The translations under genes and the position numbers were made by a program. 64,000 bases of DNA, from assembly GCA_964647585.1 (NCBI GenBank), contig CAZYGG010000008.1, positions 1 to 64,000 on the forward strand. The letters run 5' to 3'. The DNA comes from CAJINA01 sp964647585. Lineage in GTDB: Bacteria > Desulfobacterota > Desulfobacteria > Desulfobacterales > CAJINA01. This document shows positions 40,240-49,970 of the stretch, piece after piece (position 1 is the first letter of the stretch; each line of letters begins with the position of its first letter). Under the pieces are notes generated by a model that searched no databases, was not told where the DNA came from, and saw nothing but the letters and a program-made list of their open reading frames with translations.

Positions 40240-42774
40240 ATGGAGCCTGTCTCCTATAAAACCAAGTTTGCCCTATTAGGCGCAGTGCTCGTTCCCTGCT
40301 TTGGCCAGATTGCCTTACATGGCACCGGTTATGAATATGACTTTCAGCGGTACCTGGTTCCCTTTTTTGTCGGTGCTATGGCCGGCGGCTTGATCGGCTT
40401 TATGAAAGATAAGTGGCTTCTATCAAATAAGGATCTGAACGCCACAAACGCCGCCCTGGAAAATAAGATCTACGAAAAAAATCAGGTGGAAAATGCGCTG
40501 CGGGAAAGCGAAACCACGCAACGTCTATTGATGGAAAATCTGCCTGCCGGTGCCATTGTTGTCGACCCGGTAACCCGCACTATTGAGAGCGCGAATGAAG
40601 CCGCCGCGGTGTTGTTCGGTGCTTCCCGGCATGAGATCATTGGGCATCGCTGCCACGCCTATATATGCCCTGCAGAAGAAGGGGCTTGTCCCATCTGTGA
40701 TCTGGAACAGGAAGTAGACAATTCGGTACGGGAGATACTTTGCGCAGATGGTAGCCGGCGCCCAGTTCTTAAATCTGTTAAGCAGATACAAATACTCGGT
40801 CAAGAAAAACTACTGGAATGCTTTGTAGACATCACTGAACGTAAGCAGGTGGAAGAGGCGCTGCGGGAAAGTAAGGAATATCAGCAAAGCCTTTTCCGGG
40901 CAGCCCCAACGGGTATCGGGTTTGTTATCAATCGTGTTTTCCAGCAAGTTAACGAGCAGATTTGCGAAATGACGGGTTATTCTGAAGAGGAACTCGTTGG
41001 ACAGAGTGCCAGGTTACTTTATCTAAATGACGAAGACTTCGAGTATGTGGGCCGGGAGACGTACAAGCAGATAAGCGAACATTGCACCGGAACTGTGGAG
41101 ACACGCTGGAAACAAAAGGACGGCCGTACTATTGACGTTTTACTCAGTTCTACCCCCATGGATCTCAACGACCTGTCAAAGGGAGTCACTTTCACTGCGC
41201 TTGATATCACCGAGCGCAAGCGGGCCGAAGAGGCCTTGCGTACATTTCACGAAAAATTCCTCACCGTTTTGGACAGTATTGACGCTAACGTGTATGTGGC
41301 CGACATGGTTACCCACGAAGTACTATTTATGAATAAAAAGATGGGTGAGGTTTTTGGCCGGGATATGGTTGGGAAATTGTGCTGGGAAGTTTTTAGAGGC
41401 GCGTCGGGCCCCTGCCGAGATTGCACCAATAATCAATTATTAGATGAAAAAGGAATGCCCGCAGAGGTTTGCACCTGGCATGGCAGAAATCCGATTACCG
41501 GGAAATGGTACATTAACCATGATCGCGCCATCGAGTGGGCAGATGGGCGTCTGGTCAGACTCCAGGTAGCAACCGACATCACCGACCTCAAATTGATGGA
41601 ACAACAGGTTCAGCAATCCCAAAAATTCGAGGCAATCGGAACGCTTGCAGGCGGTATTGCCCACGATTTTAACAATCTATTAATGGGAATCCAGGGCAGG
41701 ATTTCACTCTTAGCGGGAGAGCTCAAGTCACATTCGGCCCGGGAACATACCCACGCCATTGAGGACTACGTTCGCAGCGCAACTGACCTGACCAATCAGC
41801 TTTTAGGCTTGGCCCGGGGTGGAAAATACCAGGTCAAGCCCATCGATTTAAATGCATTGATACGCAGCAGCGCAAACATGTTTGGGCGCACCAAAAAAGA
41901 AATCCGGATCTACACCGAAATAGATGACGCCCCTCTGTCCGTAGAGGTCGACCAGGGTCAGATCGAACAGGTTTTATTGAACTTGTATGTGAACGCCTGG
42001 CAGGCGATGCCGGAGGGCGGGGAGCTGCATTTAGCTACCCAGATTGTAACGCTCGACGATTACTACGTTAAAGCATATAACGCAAAACCCGGGCGCTATG
42101 CAAAGGCATCCATAGCTGATACCGGGATCGGCATGGAGAAAAATATACAACAGCAGGTTTTCGATCCTTTTTTCACGACCAAGGAAAAAGGTCGGGGGAC
42201 TGGGTTGGGGTTGGCATCGGCCTATGGCATCATCAAGAATCATGATGGCGTTATTACCGTAGACAGCAAAGTTGGACACGGAACCACATTCGCTATCTAT
42301 CTGCCTTTGTCAGATAAAATGCCCCCCCAGGAAGTACCCGCATATGAGGCCCTCATCAACGGTACGGAAAAACTTCTTCTGGTTGACGATGAAGCCATGA
42401 TTCTCGAGGTCGCGCAGGCAATGCTGGAAAGATTAGGCTACCAGGTCTTAACCGCGGATAGTGGCCAGGAGGCATTAAATGTAATTCATAAAAGCGACGC
42501 TGAAATCGATCTGGTCATACTTGATCTCATTATGCCCGACCTTGATGGTGGCAAAGTGTTCGACCAGATTAAAGAAATTCACCCGGAAATACCGATCTTG
42601 CTTTCAAGCGGATATGCAATCAATGGCCAGGCTAATGCAATCATGCAAAGAGGCTGCAACGGATTCATCCAGAAACCATTCAATATCGCAGCGCTTTCCC
42701 AAAAAGTTCGTGAAGTTCTGGATGGGGCCAAAAAACAGCTCAAAGACAGTGGGAACAAAAAGGATGACAGCTAA
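40240..42774 (+). CDS. Hybrid histidine kinase with PAS repeats and receiver domain
   Basis: 844 residues: two N-terminal membrane helices (about 9-26 and 39-57), a coiled segment, three PAS domains (about 90-200, 210-330, 340-445), a HisKA domain with His475 in 'AGGIAHDFNNLLMG', an ATPase domain ('NLYVNAWQAMPEGG', 'DTGIGMEK', 'GRGTGLGLASAYGI') and a C-terminal receiver with Asp762 in 'LVILDLIMPDLDG'. The first PAS has a Cys-rich 'RCHAYICPAEEGACPICD' like that of the sigma54 activator. Codon usage looks more AT-rich than the neighbours, and it is flanked by a duplication, suggesting later insertion. No cognate regulator gene nearby. Confidence 0.95.
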   Translation: MEPVSYKTKFALLGAVLVPCFGQIALHGTGYEYDFQRYLVPFFVGAMAGGLIGFMKDKWLLSNKDLNATNAALENKIYEKNQVENALRESETTQRLLMENLPAGAIVVDPVTRTIESANEAAAVLFGASRHEIIGHRCHAYICPAEEGACPICDLEQEVDNSVREILCADGSRRPVLKSVKQIQILGQEKLLECFVDITERKQVEEALRESKEYQQSLFRAAPTGIGFVINRVFQQVNEQICEMTGYSEEELVGQSARLLYLNDEDFEYVGRETYKQISEHCTGTVETRWKQKDGRTIDVLLSSTPMDLNDLSKGVTFTALDITERKRAEEALRTFHEKFLTVLDSIDANVYVADMVTHEVLFMNKKMGEVFGRDMVGKLCWEVFRGASGPCRDCTNNQLLDEKGMPAEVCTWHGRNPITGKWYINHDRAIEWADGRLVRLQVATDITDLKLMEQQVQQSQKFEAIGTLAGGIAHDFNNLLMGIQGRISLLAGELKSHSAREHTHAIEDYVRSATDLTNQLLGLARGGKYQVKPIDLNALIRSSANMFGRTKKEIRIYTEIDDAPLSVEVDQGQIEQVLLNLYVNAWQAMPEGGELHLATQIVTLDDYYVKAYNAKPGRYAKASIADTGIGMEKNIQQQVFDPFFTTKEKGRGTGLGLASAYGIIKNHDGVITVDSKVGHGTTFAIYLPLSDKMPPQEVPAYEALINGTEKLLLVDDEAMILEVAQAMLERLGYQVLTADSGQEALNVIHKSDAEIDLVILDLIMPDLDGGKVFDQIKEIHPEIPILLSSGYAINGQANAIMQRGCNGFIQKPFNIAALSQKVREVLDGAKKQLKDSGNKKDDS

Positions 42775-42822
42775 TGACTGTCCAGTGAAACCACGCTGAA
42801 CCCGGGTCTGGAAGATAAACCC

Positions 42823-42946
42823 CTGCAGCCCTTTGATCCGGGCGGCAACTACCTGCTCATTTTCAATCTCGGCGACGGTACCGGCATACTCGCAAGGGAT
42901 TCTGGCGTCTCACCGGCAAAACGGCCTTTAAAATCAAGGATTACAT
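42823..42946 (+). pseudogene. Right copy: flavoprotein 3' fragment, frameshifted
   Basis: 124 bp nearly identical to 40032-40156, with a few substitutions and one base missing (CTCGCAAGG for CTCAGCAAGG), so it cannot code in frame. It stops exactly where cydD begins; the AAGGA at 42936-42940 inside it serves as ribosome-binding site for the TTG start of cydD. Confidence 0.85.
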
Positions 42947-44743
42947 TTGAAAGAATCATACGATCAAAGCACTGATGCGAAGACCGGGCTGCGCTGGCTG
43001 TTTAAACAACTAATGCCGGTAAAGGGTTGGATCGGGCTGTCCGTCGGGCTGGGTCTGGGCAGCGGTCTGCTGCTCATTGTACAGGCCGGATTTTTAGCAC
43101 GCATTATCCACGGAGCGGTGGTCGACGGGAAGAGTCGGGAAACACTCTGGCCATTTTTTGCGGCGCTTGTCGGCATTTACCTGGTCAGAGCGCTCCTCGC
43201 CTGGGGCCGTGAAGTCTCAGGCTTCGAGGCCAGTGCAAAAATACGACGGCAAGTCCGTTCAACCCTGATGGCCCATATCACCCGGCTCGGTCCGGCCTAT
43301 GTGACCGGCCGGAATACCGGAGCCCTGGCCAGCACCGTTATGGAACAGGTGGAAGGGCTGCACGGTTTTTTTGCCCACTACCTCCCGCAAATGGCCCTGG
43401 CCATCATGATCCCCGCCGCCATTTTGACCTTTGTCTTTCCGGTCAGCTGGGCAGCCGGCGGTCTTCTCATGGTCACCGCCCCGTTGATTCCGTTTTTCAT
43501 GGTACTGGTCGGCATGGGGGCGGAAAGTGTCAGTCAACGCAACTTTCAGGCACTGTCACGCATGAGTGCTCACTTTCTGGATACACTGCAGGGCCTGCCT
43601 ACCTTAAAATTGTTCTACAAAAGCCGTGATGCAGAAAAGACCGTTGCCCGGGTGTCACGCGACTATCGAAAACGGACCATGCGCGTGCTGCGTATCGCCT
43701 TTTTCTCTTCGGCGGTCCTGGAGTTTTTCAGCGCAATCGCCATCGCCCTGGTCGCGGTATATCTCGGGATGACCTATCTGGGTTACTATCACTTCGGCAC
43801 CTGGGGACAGACCCTGACCCTCTCCGGGGGAATTTTCATCCTGCTGCTGGCCCCTGAATTCTATCTGCCCCTCAGGGAGCTGGGCACCCATTACCACGCG
43901 CGGGCCGAGGCCGTCGGAGCCGCCCAGGAAATCCTCAAGGTATTGGCTGTGCCGGTGCCGGGCGGCCCCGACAAACCGGTGGTTTTCGAACCATCCGACG
44001 CTGTCGCGCTCTGTTTCAAAGATGTACACCTGGCATATGACGGGGGCCGGCGGCCGGCGTTGAACGGCATCAGCTTCACAATGAACGCCGGAGAGAAACT
44101 CGCCCTGGTTGGCGAGAGCGGTGCCGGAAAGACAACCGTGCTCGATCTGCTGCTCGGGTTTCTCCAGCCAGACCAGGGACAGATAACGGCCAACGGGATA
44201 TCCGCAGACCGCCTGGACCCGGCCAGCCGGCGCCAATCCATGTCCTGGATCGGTCAGGATCCCACCCTTTTTTACGGAAGCATCCGGGACAACATCCGCA
44301 TGGGGCGGCCGGATGCCTCGGAGGGTGCCGTGGTTGACGCTGCCCGGTTGGCGCGAGTGCTGGATTTCACCCAGGCCCTTTCCCAGGGCCTGGATACGGT
44401 GATCGGGGAGCGTGGGTACGGCCTGTCCCGGGGGCAAGCCCAGCGCATCGCACTGGCACGGGCCTTTTTAAAACGGGCACCGGTCCTGCTGCTGGACGAA
44501 CCCACCGCCGGCCTGGACGTGGAAAATGAACATCTGGTTCTGGGGGCTTTGGAAAAATTGTCTGCCAGCCGAACCGTGCTGACCGTGACCCACCGCATGG
44601 CGGATGTGGAAAAGGCTGATCGGATTCTGGTCATGTCCAGGGGCCGGATTGTGGAACAGGGCACCTTTGCCGGATTGAGCGCGGCCGGTGGCGTGTTCTA
44701 CCGGTTGGCGAACCAGCTAAATGAGGAGGAGGGGCATGGCTAG
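42947..44743 (+). CDS. cydD: ABC exporter CydD (cytochrome bd assembly)
   Basis: 598 residues: six membrane helices (1-320) then an ATPase domain with Walker A 'LVGESGAGKTTVL', Q-loop, signature 'LSRGQAQRIALARAF' and Walker B 'VLLLDEPTAGLDV'. The TM part carries 'GSGLLLIVQAGFLARIIHGAV', matching CydD. With CydC it exports cysteine/glutathione to allow haem insertion into cytochrome bd. Starts at TTG 42947, 6 bp after AAGGA contributed by the duplicated fragment. Overlaps cydC by 8 bp; cydAB follow after the Rrf2 gene. Confidence 0.93.
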   Translation: MKESYDQSTDAKTGLRWLFKQLMPVKGWIGLSVGLGLGSGLLLIVQAGFLARIIHGAVVDGKSRETLWPFFAALVGIYLVRALLAWGREVSGFEASAKIRRQVRSTLMAHITRLGPAYVTGRNTGALASTVMEQVEGLHGFFAHYLPQMALAIMIPAAILTFVFPVSWAAGGLLMVTAPLIPFFMVLVGMGAESVSQRNFQALSRMSAHFLDTLQGLPTLKLFYKSRDAEKTVARVSRDYRKRTMRVLRIAFFSSAVLEFFSAIAIALVAVYLGMTYLGYYHFGTWGQTLTLSGGIFILLLAPEFYLPLRELGTHYHARAEAVGAAQEILKVLAVPVPGGPDKPVVFEPSDAVALCFKDVHLAYDGGRRPALNGISFTMNAGEKLALVGESGAGKTTVLDLLLGFLQPDQGQITANGISADRLDPASRRQSMSWIGQDPTLFYGSIRDNIRMGRPDASEGAVVDAARLARVLDFTQALSQGLDTVIGERGYGLSRGQAQRIALARAFLKRAPVLLLDEPTAGLDVENEHLVLGALEKLSASRTVLTVTHRMADVEKADRILVMSRGRIVEQGTFAGLSAAGGVFYRLANQLNEEEGHG

Positions 44744-46532
44744 CCGCTACCAGGAGCTCGGCCCGTTTATCCGCCTGTTAAAATCCCACCGGAAAAGGAT
44801 GCTGGTGGGCATCCTTCTAGGACTGGTAGCCGTTGGTTCTGCCGTGGGCCTGTTGTCATTGGCGGGCTGGTTCCTGACTGCTGCAGCTATTGCGTCACTA
44901 TCCGCTGCCGGCACCTGGCAGTTCAATTTCTTTTTGCCGAGTATCGGAGTCCGCCTGTTTGCCTTTGGTCGCACCCTGGCACGCTATGGCGAACGGGTCG
45001 TCAACCACGATACGACTTTCAGAATACTTGAAAACCTCCGGGTGTGGTTCTACCGTCATATCGAACCACTGGCGCCGGCCTGCCTGTCTAGATATCGCAG
45101 CGGCGACATTCTCAACCGGCTCGTAGAAGACATCGACACCCTGGACAACCTTTATGTACGCGTCCTGTCTCCTTCGGCCGCCTTCCTGGCTGTGTCTGTG
45201 CTGCTTTGCGGGCTTCTATGGCTGTTCGATCCGGCCATCGCGGTTGTCGCCCTGGCGTTTCTGGCGGTTGCCGGCGGTATGGTTCCGTATGCCGCCGCAT
45301 GGCTCGGTGCGGAAACCGGTCGCAGACTTGGTCGCCAGAGCGCCGGGCTGCGGGTGCGCATCGTGGAGGGACTGCAGGGGCTGCCGGAACTGCTGGTGTA
45401 CGGGGCGCAGGTGCGCCACCTGGAAGCGATCCGCCAGGATGCCGATGAGCTCATGGCCGCCCAGCGCCGCATGAGCCACATCACAGGATTCACCAGTACG
45501 CTGATTACCCTCCTATCCGGGCTTGCCGTCACTTTCACGCTGTATCTCGGCGTGGACCGCATCGATATGGCCGCCGAGTATGGCGGGGCTGTGCTCACCC
45601 TCGTGGCCCTGGCTGTCATGGCTTCGTATGAGGCCGTCTGGCCGCTGCCCACAGCCTTTCAATTTTTGGGTAGAACCCGTGAGGCCGGCCGCCGTCTGGT
45701 GGAAATCGTAGCGGCGGAGCCGGCTGTACGCTACCCGGGGAAGTCCGGATCCGTTCCGAAGCAATCCGGTTTAACATTCGAAAATGTCAGCTTTCGCTAT
45801 GCTGAAAAAGCCCCCCTTGTCCTGGATAGCCTGAATTTTCAGGCGGAGGCAGGGCGCCGGGTAGCCGTATTGGGGACAACGGGTTCAGGTAAAACCACGC
45901 TCGTGAATCTGCTGGTAAGGTTCTGGGAACCAACTGCGGGCCGCATCTGCATCGACGGTGTGGATATACGGTCACTGGGTGAAGCGGACCTGCGCCGGAG
46001 TATTTCCGTGGTGTCCCAGCAAGCTCACATTTTCAGCACCAGCCTGCGGAACAACCTGCGCATGGCCCGCGCCGATGCCACGGATGCCGACCTGAGAGAA
46101 GCACTGGCGGCGGCCCAACTGCTGTCGTTCGTCGACAGCCTGCCGGACGGCCTGGACACCTGGGTCGGAGAGGCGGGTAAGTTGCTTTCCGGCGGGCAGG
46201 CCCGGCGGCTGGCCGTGGCCCGGGCCTTTGTTCACGATGCGCCGATCTGGGTCTTGGATGAACCTACCGAAGGGCTGGACCGGGTGACGGAAAGGCGGCT
46301 GATGCAGGCCATAATGGAACGGACAGTGGGGAAAACCGTGGTGCTGATCACCCATCGAATGGTCGACATTCACCGCATGGACGAATCCATCCTGATCGAA
46401 AACGGCCGCATCGCCGCCCGGGGACGCCACGCCGCCCTTCTGCCACACAACCCGAGATACCGACGCTTCTGGGGGTACCCTCCGACAGAATCCCCACCTG
46501 CCGGTAAGAATGATCAAACGCTCTCCAGCTAA
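44736..46532 (+). CDS. cydC: ABC exporter CydC
   Basis: 598 residues: six helices, then ATPase domain with Walker A 'VLGTTGSGKTTLV', signature 'LLSGGQARRLAVARAF', Walker B 'IWVLDEPTEGLD'. 'GSAVGLLSLAGWFLTAAAIAS' in helix 1-2 is a CydC hallmark. Heterodimer partner of CydD. ATG 44736 follows AGGAGGAGGGGC; overlaps the end of cydD by 8 bp. Next gene is the Rrf2 regulator, 226 bp away. Confidence 0.94.
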   Translation: MASRYQELGPFIRLLKSHRKRMLVGILLGLVAVGSAVGLLSLAGWFLTAAAIASLSAAGTWQFNFFLPSIGVRLFAFGRTLARYGERVVNHDTTFRILENLRVWFYRHIEPLAPACLSRYRSGDILNRLVEDIDTLDNLYVRVLSPSAAFLAVSVLLCGLLWLFDPAIAVVALAFLAVAGGMVPYAAAWLGAETGRRLGRQSAGLRVRIVEGLQGLPELLVYGAQVRHLEAIRQDADELMAAQRRMSHITGFTSTLITLLSGLAVTFTLYLGVDRIDMAAEYGGAVLTLVALAVMASYEAVWPLPTAFQFLGRTREAGRRLVEIVAAEPAVRYPGKSGSVPKQSGLTFENVSFRYAEKAPLVLDSLNFQAEAGRRVAVLGTTGSGKTTLVNLLVRFWEPTAGRICIDGVDIRSLGEADLRRSISVVSQQAHIFSTSLRNNLRMARADATDADLREALAAAQLLSFVDSLPDGLDTWVGEAGKLLSGGQARRLAVARAFVHDAPIWVLDEPTEGLDRVTERRLMQAIMERTVGKTVVLITHRMVDIHRMDESILIENGRIAARGRHAALLPHNPRYRRFWGYPPTESPPAGKNDQTLSS

Positions 46533-46564
46533 GCGTAAACCCGCAAAACAGCGAAAAAAAATTC

Positions 46565-46606
46565 TTGACAGATTGGCGGCCAAATTATATTGGACTAAAA
46601 GTATCC
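46565..46606 (+). promoter_or_regulatory. Possible promoter and Rrf2-type operator before the Rrf2 gene
   Basis: TTGACA (46565-46570), 17-bp spacer, then a poor -10 (TATTGG, 46588-46593). Overlapping it is GGACTAAAAGTATCC (46592-46606), an imperfect inverted repeat similar in layout to Rrf2/IscR-type sites; it may mediate autoregulation of the downstream gene. Confidence 0.35.
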
Positions 46607-46758
46607 TATTTATCTTGTATATTATGTTTGATTAGAGTGTTTTCATAATTTCGTGGCCCGACTGATCGGGCTTTGTTTCGATACATTACCTGTAGATTGA
46701 GTGAAAAGATGGGCATCCGGGGTGTTGTGAATTTGTCGTATAAATATGTGGGATATAC

Positions 46759-47196
46759 ATGCGTCTAACAAGAGCCGGTGAATATGCGGTGCGCTGCGCA
46801 CTCTACCTCTCCTATCAGGGCGAAGGTGTGACCACGAGCCGCAGAGAAATCGCCCGGGTCATGGACATCCCGAATCAATTCCTGAGCAAAATTGCCCCGC
46901 AGCTGGCCAAAGCGCAAATTATCGAAATCATTCAGGGGGCCAAGGGCGGCTACCGGCTGATCATATCCCCGGACAAGCTGACCATGCTGGACGTGGTGGA
47001 AGCTGTTATCGGCGAGATTTTTCTGAACGACTGCGTCCTGCGGCCCGAATCGTGTCAACGCGCCCCAGCTTGCTCGGCCCACCAGGTCTGGGACAAAGCT
47101 CGGAATCAGCTCCGAAACACTCTCAGGCAGACCAGTTTCAAGCAAATGCTCGAAGATGAGAGCTGCGGCCAGGATCAACTGAAAACGCCGCGATAA
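46759..47196 (+). CDS. Rrf2 family regulator with Fe-S ligand cysteines
   Basis: 145 residues: winged helix ('MRLTRAGEYAVRCALYLSYQG', 'IPNQFLSKIAPQLAKAQIIEIIQGAKGGYRL') and three Cys in 'DCVLRPESCQRAPAC' in the position where IscR/NsrR/RsrR bind an Fe-S cluster. Likely senses oxygen, NO or Fe-S status and, by position 98 bp before cydA and on the same strand, controls cydAB. Whether it represses or activates is not readable from sequence. Confidence 0.92.
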   Translation: MRLTRAGEYAVRCALYLSYQGEGVTTSRREIARVMDIPNQFLSKIAPQLAKAQIIEIIQGAKGGYRLIISPDKLTMLDVVEAVIGEIFLNDCVLRPESCQRAPACSAHQVWDKARNQLRNTLRQTSFKQMLEDESCGQDQLKTPR

Positions 47197-47293
47197 CGAC
47201 CGGCGCTGTATAAATTCCGAAACAGGAAAAAATTTTTATTGTATATCGTTCCGCAAAACGAACGGAATAAATTATCGTCAAGGAGGGAAGTTT

Positions 47294-48658
47294 ATGGATG
47301 CGCTACTTTTATCGAGAATCCAGTTTGCGACCACAACTATGTTCCATTTCCTGTTTGTCCCTTTGACCCTGGGACTCTCGTTTATAATGGCATACATGGA
47401 GACCAAATATGTCAAAACAGGGGACGAGATGTACCTGAAGATGACCAAATTCTGGGGCAAACTGTTTCTCATAAATTTTGCCGTGGGGGTGGTCACCGGC
47501 ATCACCCTCGAGTTTCAGTTTGGAACCAACTGGTCTCTCTACTCCGCCTATGTAGGGGATATTTTTGGTTCCCTGCTGGCAATTGAGGCAACCGCCACAT
47601 TTTTCCTGGAATCCACCATGATCGGTGTCTGGATTTTCGGGTGGAAAAAGCTGTCGAAAAAGGCGCACGCCGCAGTGATGTGGCTGGTGTTTTTGGGCTC
47701 CAACCTTTCGGCCGTATGGATATTGATCGTCAACGCCTGGATGCAGAGTCCCGTCGGCTTTACCATGCGCGACGGCAGAGCGGAGCTCGTCGATTTTGGT
47801 GCCGTCATCACCCAAAAATTTGCCATTGTTAAGTTCATCCACACAGCCAGCTCCGCTTACACCCTGGCGGCTTTCTTCGTCATGGGTATCAGCGCCTACC
47901 ATCTGCTCAAGAAAAAGAATGTCGAATTCTTTACCCGTTCGTTTCGCATCGGACTGGGTTTCGCCCTCATCTTTTCTTTGACAGTTTTCATCATGGGGGA
48001 CTTGAACGGCGTGGTGGTCGGTGAAAAACAACCGACCAAACTGGCAGCCATGGAGTCTCTCTGGGAAACCCAGAGAAAAGCGCCGGTTTACATGTTTGCA
48101 TGGCCGGACCCGGAAAACGAGCGCAATGCCGTTGAAATCGGGGCCATTCCCGGTCTGCTCAGCTTTCTGATCTTTCACGACATCAATGCAGAGGTCCGCG
48201 GTCTCAATGACTTCCCCAAAGATGAACGCCCGCCAGTCCTGCTGACATCCTTTGCCTTCAAGGGCATGGTGGGCATCGGGGTAATTTTAATCCTGCTGCC
48301 CATAATCGGCTGGATTAAACGGAAAAAACTGCTTGAAAACCCACTGTATCTGAAGATCATGATGTTTGCCATCCCATTGCCCTATCTTGCGATCCAGCTG
48401 GGTTGGATCGTGACTGAATTCGGCCGCCAGCCCTGGATCGTCTACGGCCTGATGAAGACTTCGCAGGGGGTTTCGCCCGTGCCCCCCCACCAGGTGTTTA
48501 TTTCCCTGGGCGGTTTTATTCTGGTATACAGCATCCTGGGTCTGGCAGGGTTTTCCCTTATTACCAAATATGCCAAGCAGGGACCGGATCCCGATAGCGA
48601 AGATGCGGCGGATGATGCCATCGCCGGCGATGGAGACGCGCAACCGGCAGTGTCCTGA
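47294..48658 (+). CDS. cydA: Cytochrome bd oxidase subunit I
   Basis: 454 residues with nine predicted helices. Haem ligands: His18 (TTTMFHF, b595), His in 'KFIHTAS' and Met in 'VYGLMKT' region (b558 pair), and the GRQPW motif. The Q-loop is short (GEKQPTKLAAMES retained), a 'CIO-like/short Q-loop' form. It reduces O2 with quinol and is expected to protect the cell rather than serve growth in an anaerobe. AAGGAGGGAAG precedes the ATG. Followed by cydB. Confidence 0.95.
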   Translation: MDALLLSRIQFATTTMFHFLFVPLTLGLSFIMAYMETKYVKTGDEMYLKMTKFWGKLFLINFAVGVVTGITLEFQFGTNWSLYSAYVGDIFGSLLAIEATATFFLESTMIGVWIFGWKKLSKKAHAAVMWLVFLGSNLSAVWILIVNAWMQSPVGFTMRDGRAELVDFGAVITQKFAIVKFIHTASSAYTLAAFFVMGISAYHLLKKKNVEFFTRSFRIGLGFALIFSLTVFIMGDLNGVVVGEKQPTKLAAMESLWETQRKAPVYMFAWPDPENERNAVEIGAIPGLLSFLIFHDINAEVRGLNDFPKDERPPVLLTSFAFKGMVGIGVILILLPIIGWIKRKKLLENPLYLKIMMFAIPLPYLAIQLGWIVTEFGRQPWIVYGLMKTSQGVSPVPPHQVFISLGGFILVYSILGLAGFSLITKYAKQGPDPDSEDAADDAIAGDGDAQPAVS

Positions 48659-48731
48659 ACCGATACCAGCGACCAGCTAAAGCGTAAGCTAACAACAATA
48701 ATGATAACTATGAGAATAGTAGGAGAATAAA

Positions 48732-49748
48732 ATGGCTTTACAAACAACATGGTTCTTTCTTTGGGGACTCATTTGGGCGCTCTTTTTCATGACCGGCGGT
48801 TACGACCTCGGTATCGGCAGTCTTTACCCGTTCCTTGGCAAAACCGAGCAGGACAAACGGATGATGATCAATGCCAAAGGCCCCCTGTGGGACGGTAATC
48901 AGGTGTGGCTGCTCACAGCGGGCGGGGTGACATTTGCCGCCTTCCCGCTAGTATACGCCACCATGTTTTCAACCCTGTATGCCGCCTTGATGTTGATCCT
49001 TTTCGCACTGATCATTCGGGGGGTTTCCTTTGAATTTCGCCATCAACTCGATGATCCCCGCTGGACCAAGGTCTGGGACACCTGTATTTTCATCGGCAGT
49101 ATCGCGCCGGCCATTCTTTTCGGTGTGGCGTTCGCCAATATTTTTCAAGGCATCCCCTTCGACGGAAAGGGTATTTACCAGGGTACGCTGTTTACACTTT
49201 TGAATCCTTACGGCCTGCTGGGCGGCGTACTGTTTCTGCTGCTGTTCATGCAGCACGGCGCATTGTGGCTGGCCATCAGAACCACCGGCGATCTTCAAAA
49301 GCGGGCCGTAGGCACTGCCAAGATCCTGTGGCCGGTGCTGCTGGTGGTTGCCGTGATTTTCCTGATAGCCAGCTGGTTTGCCACCAACCTGTATGAAAAC
49401 TATCTGGCCCACCCGGCATTTTTCCTGGTCATTGTTCTGGCGGTAGCCGGGCTCCTCCTGGCCAGGCTGTTTGTGGCCAAGCAGGCCTATTTCAAAGCCT
49501 GGTTCGCCTCGGCCCTGACCATCATCGGCTGCACATTTTTCGGCGTGGTCGGGTTGTTCCCGAGCCTGTTTCCATCGAGCATCAACCCGCGGTTCAATTT
49601 GACCGCGTTCAATGCCTCGTCCAGCCCGCTGACGCTGAAGATCATGTTGACGGTGGTTGTTATATTCGTACCCATCGTGCTTGCATATCAGATCTGGGCT
49701 TACAATCTGTTTAAAACCAAGGTGGAAAAAGAAGACCTGGTCTACTAA
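48732..49748 (+). CDS. cydB: Cytochrome bd oxidase subunit II
   Basis: 338 residues, eight helices, 'MALQTTWFFLWGLIWALFFMTGGYDLGIGSLYPF' at the N terminus and 'GPLWDGNQVWLLTAGGVTFAAFPLVYATMFS', the CydB signature. AGGAGAA site before the ATG. 73 bp after cydA; a terminator follows. No small CydX-type subunit seen downstream. Confidence 0.96.
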   Translation: MALQTTWFFLWGLIWALFFMTGGYDLGIGSLYPFLGKTEQDKRMMINAKGPLWDGNQVWLLTAGGVTFAAFPLVYATMFSTLYAALMLILFALIIRGVSFEFRHQLDDPRWTKVWDTCIFIGSIAPAILFGVAFANIFQGIPFDGKGIYQGTLFTLLNPYGLLGGVLFLLLFMQHGALWLAIRTTGDLQKRAVGTAKILWPVLLVVAVIFLIASWFATNLYENYLAHPAFFLVIVLAVAGLLLARLFVAKQAYFKAWFASALTIIGCTFFGVVGLFPSLFPSSINPRFNLTAFNASSSPLTLKIMLTVVVIFVPIVLAYQIWAYNLFKTKVEKEDLVY

Positions 49749-49761
49749 CATTAAAATATCA

Positions 49762-49797
49762 AAAAGGGGTGAAATCCAGTGCGGGTTTCACCCTTTT
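49762..49797. terminator. Terminator after cydB
   Basis: AAAAGGGGTGAAATCC and GGGTTTCACCCTTTT form a stem followed by TCTTTG; lies between convergent cydB and the sulfite reductase-like gene. Confidence 0.85.
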
Positions 49798-49970
49798 CTT
49801 TGCCCCAAATATCCTTGCCCCACCTGATGCCACGACCACTATTCCTCGGTTTCCAGGATCTATTGAAAACTGCACAATATTGCGCGGCAATAAACGACTG
49901 CTCAATCGCAGGGATGTACCGAATTTGCAGCGAGACATTTTTTGGGTTTGATTGACTATAAAAACTCGCT

